Assembly (NCBI GenBank): GCA_948616985.1
Contig: CAPGDO010000030.1
Coordinates: 1 to 5,803 of the forward strand
Source of the DNA: MGBC163016 sp910588905
GTDB lineage: Bacteria; Actinomycetota; Coriobacteriia; Coriobacteriales; Eggerthellaceae
Reading direction: 5' to 3'
Length of the DNA stretch: 5,803 nucleotides
Each line of letters begins with the position of its first letter. The first letter of the stretch is position 1. This document shows, one piece after another, positions 5,755-5,803 of this stretch. Made by a program: the position numbers and the translations under genes. Below the pieces are notes generated by a model. The model did no database searches and had not been told where the DNA came from. It saw only the letters and a list, made by a program, of their open reading frames with translations.

Positions 5755-5803
5755 CACCCCCTATCTCTTCCCACCCCGCCAGCACCTCCAAGGGCCTCCC
5801 TGC

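Noticed and set aside
5755..5803. G-quadruplex on the minus strand upstream of hypF
   Set aside because: There are only three nearby runs of three or more G; the fourth is about 20 bases away, so the usual rule is not met.
1..5803. CRISPR array, insertion sequence or phage-derived element
   Set aside because: No regularly spaced repeats with unique spacers, no transposase or integrase frames, and no terminal inverted repeats were seen.

Overview
The window holds four protein-coding genes and one 448-base leading non-coding stretch. It looks like a chromosomal segment from a moderately GC-rich, probably anaerobic or hydrogen-metabolising bacterium. Strong GGAGG-type Shine-Dalgarno sites precede three of the four starts (a slightly more distant GGAGG precedes the fourth). 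The one-piece HypF, an MscL with a C-terminal zinc ribbon and a CusS/PhoR-like kinase with a minimal juxtamembrane linker together suggest Actinomycetota, perhaps Coriobacteriia/Eggerthellaceae. That placement is inference from the style of the proteins; no taxonomic marker gene is present.

Layout: bases 1-448 hold no convincing gene but are rich in dyad symmetry. They contain a run of small hairpins (18-67), a hairpin with a T-tract on the minus strand (111-150), two near-identical 11-bp palindromes exactly 21 bp apart whose differences are compensatory (190-200 and 211-221), a perfect TTGACA on the minus strand (250-255), and a tandem TTTCAGGTT box with an 11-bp period next to the promoter of the first gene (372-391). 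Bases 449-2650 encode an OmpR-family response regulator and its membrane histidine kinase, 6 bases apart and clearly one operon. Bases 2716-3174 encode the large-conductance mechanosensitive channel MscL on the same strand, 65 bases downstream. Bases 3205-5697 on the minus strand encode HypF, the carbamoyltransferase that starts cyanide-ligand synthesis for [NiFe] hydrogenases. It converges on mscL with a 30-base gap and has its own extended -10 promoter.

How they work together: the kinase and regulator form a phosphorelay that probably senses something at the cell envelope and, judging from the box upstream, autoregulates. MscL is the emergency osmotic release valve and may be read through from the two-component operon, though this is not shown. 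HypF is functionally separate and is not in a hyp operon here, since the gene after it on its own strand side is the convergent mscL. The least explained part of the window is the 100-260 region. It can be read as a minus-strand small RNA of about 110 nt, with a CCUCC (anti-Shine-Dalgarno) loop in its terminator, or as a two-site operator. Neither is proven.
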